Of a DNA stretch of 23,128 bases, positions 22,232-23,128 are shown piece by piece (within the stretch, counting starts at the first letter, position 1; the number at the start of each line of letters is the position of its first letter). This stretch comes from Bacteroidota bacterium (lineage in GTDB: Bacteria; Bacteroidota; Ignavibacteria; SZUA-365; JAADGX01), in assembly GCA_024276335.1 (NCBI GenBank), contig JAJRXL010000144.1:1-23128 (forward strand), given 5' to 3'. Below the pieces are notes generated by a model, which did no database searches, was not told where the DNA came from, and saw only the letters and a list, made by a program, of their open reading frames with translations. The position numbers and the translations under genes are program-made.

Positions 22232-23128
22232 ATGAAACTTCATATACATTTTATGTTGATGGCAGTATTGACCTGCTTTCTTTTTGAACCCGTCTCTGCC
22301 CAGCGCACACGCAGTACTTGGGATCCTTCGTCTTCCCTGGTGGTGGGTATCGGCGGTGGAGTAACCAAGTACTTCGGCGAGTTCACCGACCAGAATTTCG
22401 GGGGTGTTGGCCAGGTGCATGTCAAGTACATTATCATCCCGGAAATTGGCATCCAGTTAGACGGTGGCCTGGGAAAATACGTGTACAATCGTCGGATCAA
22501 GGAGAAATTCAAGGGAAACTACTTCCGGCAGTTCCACAGGGATCCGCTTTTCGAAGGAGCGACATCGGTTGATGATCCGGCTGTATGGAAAGAGTCGCTC
22601 AAGTCGAACGATCTTTCCTACGCGGAATTCCGGGTGTTGGTCAACATGTTCCCGCGAACGTATTTCAATCCATACTTGAGCGGCGGTATCGGCTATTTTC
22701 GGTATGTCAACAAGGATGCAAACACCACGGTCGAGATAAATGGACAAAAGGTTCCTCTCCTGGAGGTGAATCTGGGGGGAAAACCATTCGATGTGGTCAA
22801 TCCGGCGAATACAAGCAACGTTATGGGCAGCGGTTTTTCGAATCTCCCGGACGATGCGAATACGAATCTGATCGTTCCCGTGAGCCTGGGATTCGATATC
22901 CTGTTCAACGAGATGTATTCGCTGAATCTTGATTTCACTTACCGATTCATCTTTGGGGACGGCAGGGATTATATGGACGGTTTCGGCCGGGAGGTGCTGG
23001 AAAATTTTTTCACGATCGATACCCGCGGCAAGATTCACGAGGATGAAGCCCCCGATTACTGGGGCACGGCTACGATTTCGTTTCAGGTCTACCTCTTCGG
23101 ATCGAAAGACAGCGACAGCGACGGTTTA
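22232..23128 (+). CDS. Outer-membrane beta-barrel protein, second of a tandem pair (3' end beyond window)
   Basis: The frame opens at the ATG at 22232, after a strong CGGAGGTAAT, and is still open at the right edge, giving 299 visible codons. A signal peptide ends PVSA before Gln24. The body is a clear paralogue of the preceding protein (GGGVTKYFGEFTDQNFG, KYVYNRRIKEKFKGNYFRQF, DDPAVWKESLKS, FPRTYFNPYLS, DYMDGFGREVLENFF). Where the first copy stops after VYLLGQR, this one continues VYLFGSKDSDSDGL. That is the beginning of an Asp-rich stretch like thrombospondin type 3 calcium-binding repeats, which often lead to an OmpA-like or sorting domain in this group. What follows is not visible. Confidence 0.8.
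   Translation, partial: MKLHIHFMLMAVLTCFLFEPVSAQRTRSTWDPSSSLVVGIGGGVTKYFGEFTDQNFGGVGQVHVKYIIIPEIGIQLDGGLGKYVYNRRIKEKFKGNYFRQFHRDPLFEGATSVDDPAVWKESLKSNDLSYAEFRVLVNMFPRTYFNPYLSGGIGYFRYVNKDANTTVEINGQKVPLLEVNLGGKPFDVVNPANTSNVMGSGFSNLPDDANTNLIVPVSLGFDILFNEMYSLNLDFTYRFIFGDGRDYMDGFGREVLENFFTIDTRGKIHEDEAPDYWGTATISFQVYLFGSKDSDSDGL

Noticed and set aside
1..23128. CRISPR arrays, insertion sequences, prophage or toxin-antitoxin genes
   Set aside because: I looked on both strands for regularly spaced repeats, transposase or integrase motifs and small paired ORFs, and found none.

Overview
The window is ordinary bacterial chromosome at moderately high GC. It probably comes from the FCB superphylum (Bacteroidota, Ignavibacteriota, Chlorobiota, Calditrichota and relatives). 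This rests on a PorV/PorQ-type outer-membrane protein, a Nuo cluster of Chlorobi-like gene content (A-B-C-D-H-I-J-K without E, F, G), many signal-peptide beta-barrel proteins, and promoter-like sites with T-rich TAnnTT -10 boxes. No ribosomal RNA or other decisive taxonomic marker is present, so this is an inference. I see no insertion sequence, prophage, CRISPR array or obvious foreign island.

Layout. 1-1556 (minus): a DUF1684 lipoprotein cut by the left edge, and a PorV/PorQ-like protein. 1720-4017 (plus): an MscS channel, an overlapping Nudix hydrolase and a small SpoT/Mesh1-like HD hydrolase. 4096-6826 (minus): an M24 peptidase followed by a sodium:solute symporter. 7059-9433 (plus): tRNA-Ala(CGC), a 37-codon leader-like ORF, a Nif3-family protein, a coiled-coil zinc-ribbon protein and RNase P RNA. 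9526-13196 (plus): recJ, yebC, ruvC and ruvA. 13197-13419: a promoter-like site, a candidate small RNA and a bidirectional terminator. 13420-14640 (minus): a small beta-barrel protein and a P-II protein. 14995-15675 (plus): a membrane protein with two DUF4389 units. 15778-21241 (plus): nuoABCDHIJK. 21259-23128 (plus): two tandem paralogous outer-membrane proteins, the second cut by the right edge.

How the genes relate. RecJ, RuvC and RuvA form a recombination and repair block, with YebC in its usual place just before ruvC. The Nuo genes encode the quinone-reducing and membrane parts of complex I. The NADH-input module (EFG) and the large antiporter subunits (LMN) are not in the window, so the complex must get them from elsewhere or use another donor such as ferredoxin. 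The Nudix and HD genes look like a nucleotide clean-up or alarmone-hydrolysis pair.

The window is mostly housekeeping. The items most worth a second look are the leader-like ORF with a hairpin ending at the nif3 start, the candidate small RNA with a CCUCC loop, the long charged tail on NuoI, the reduced nuo cluster, and the tandem outer-membrane paralogues. I did not find a convincing undescribed multi-gene system.
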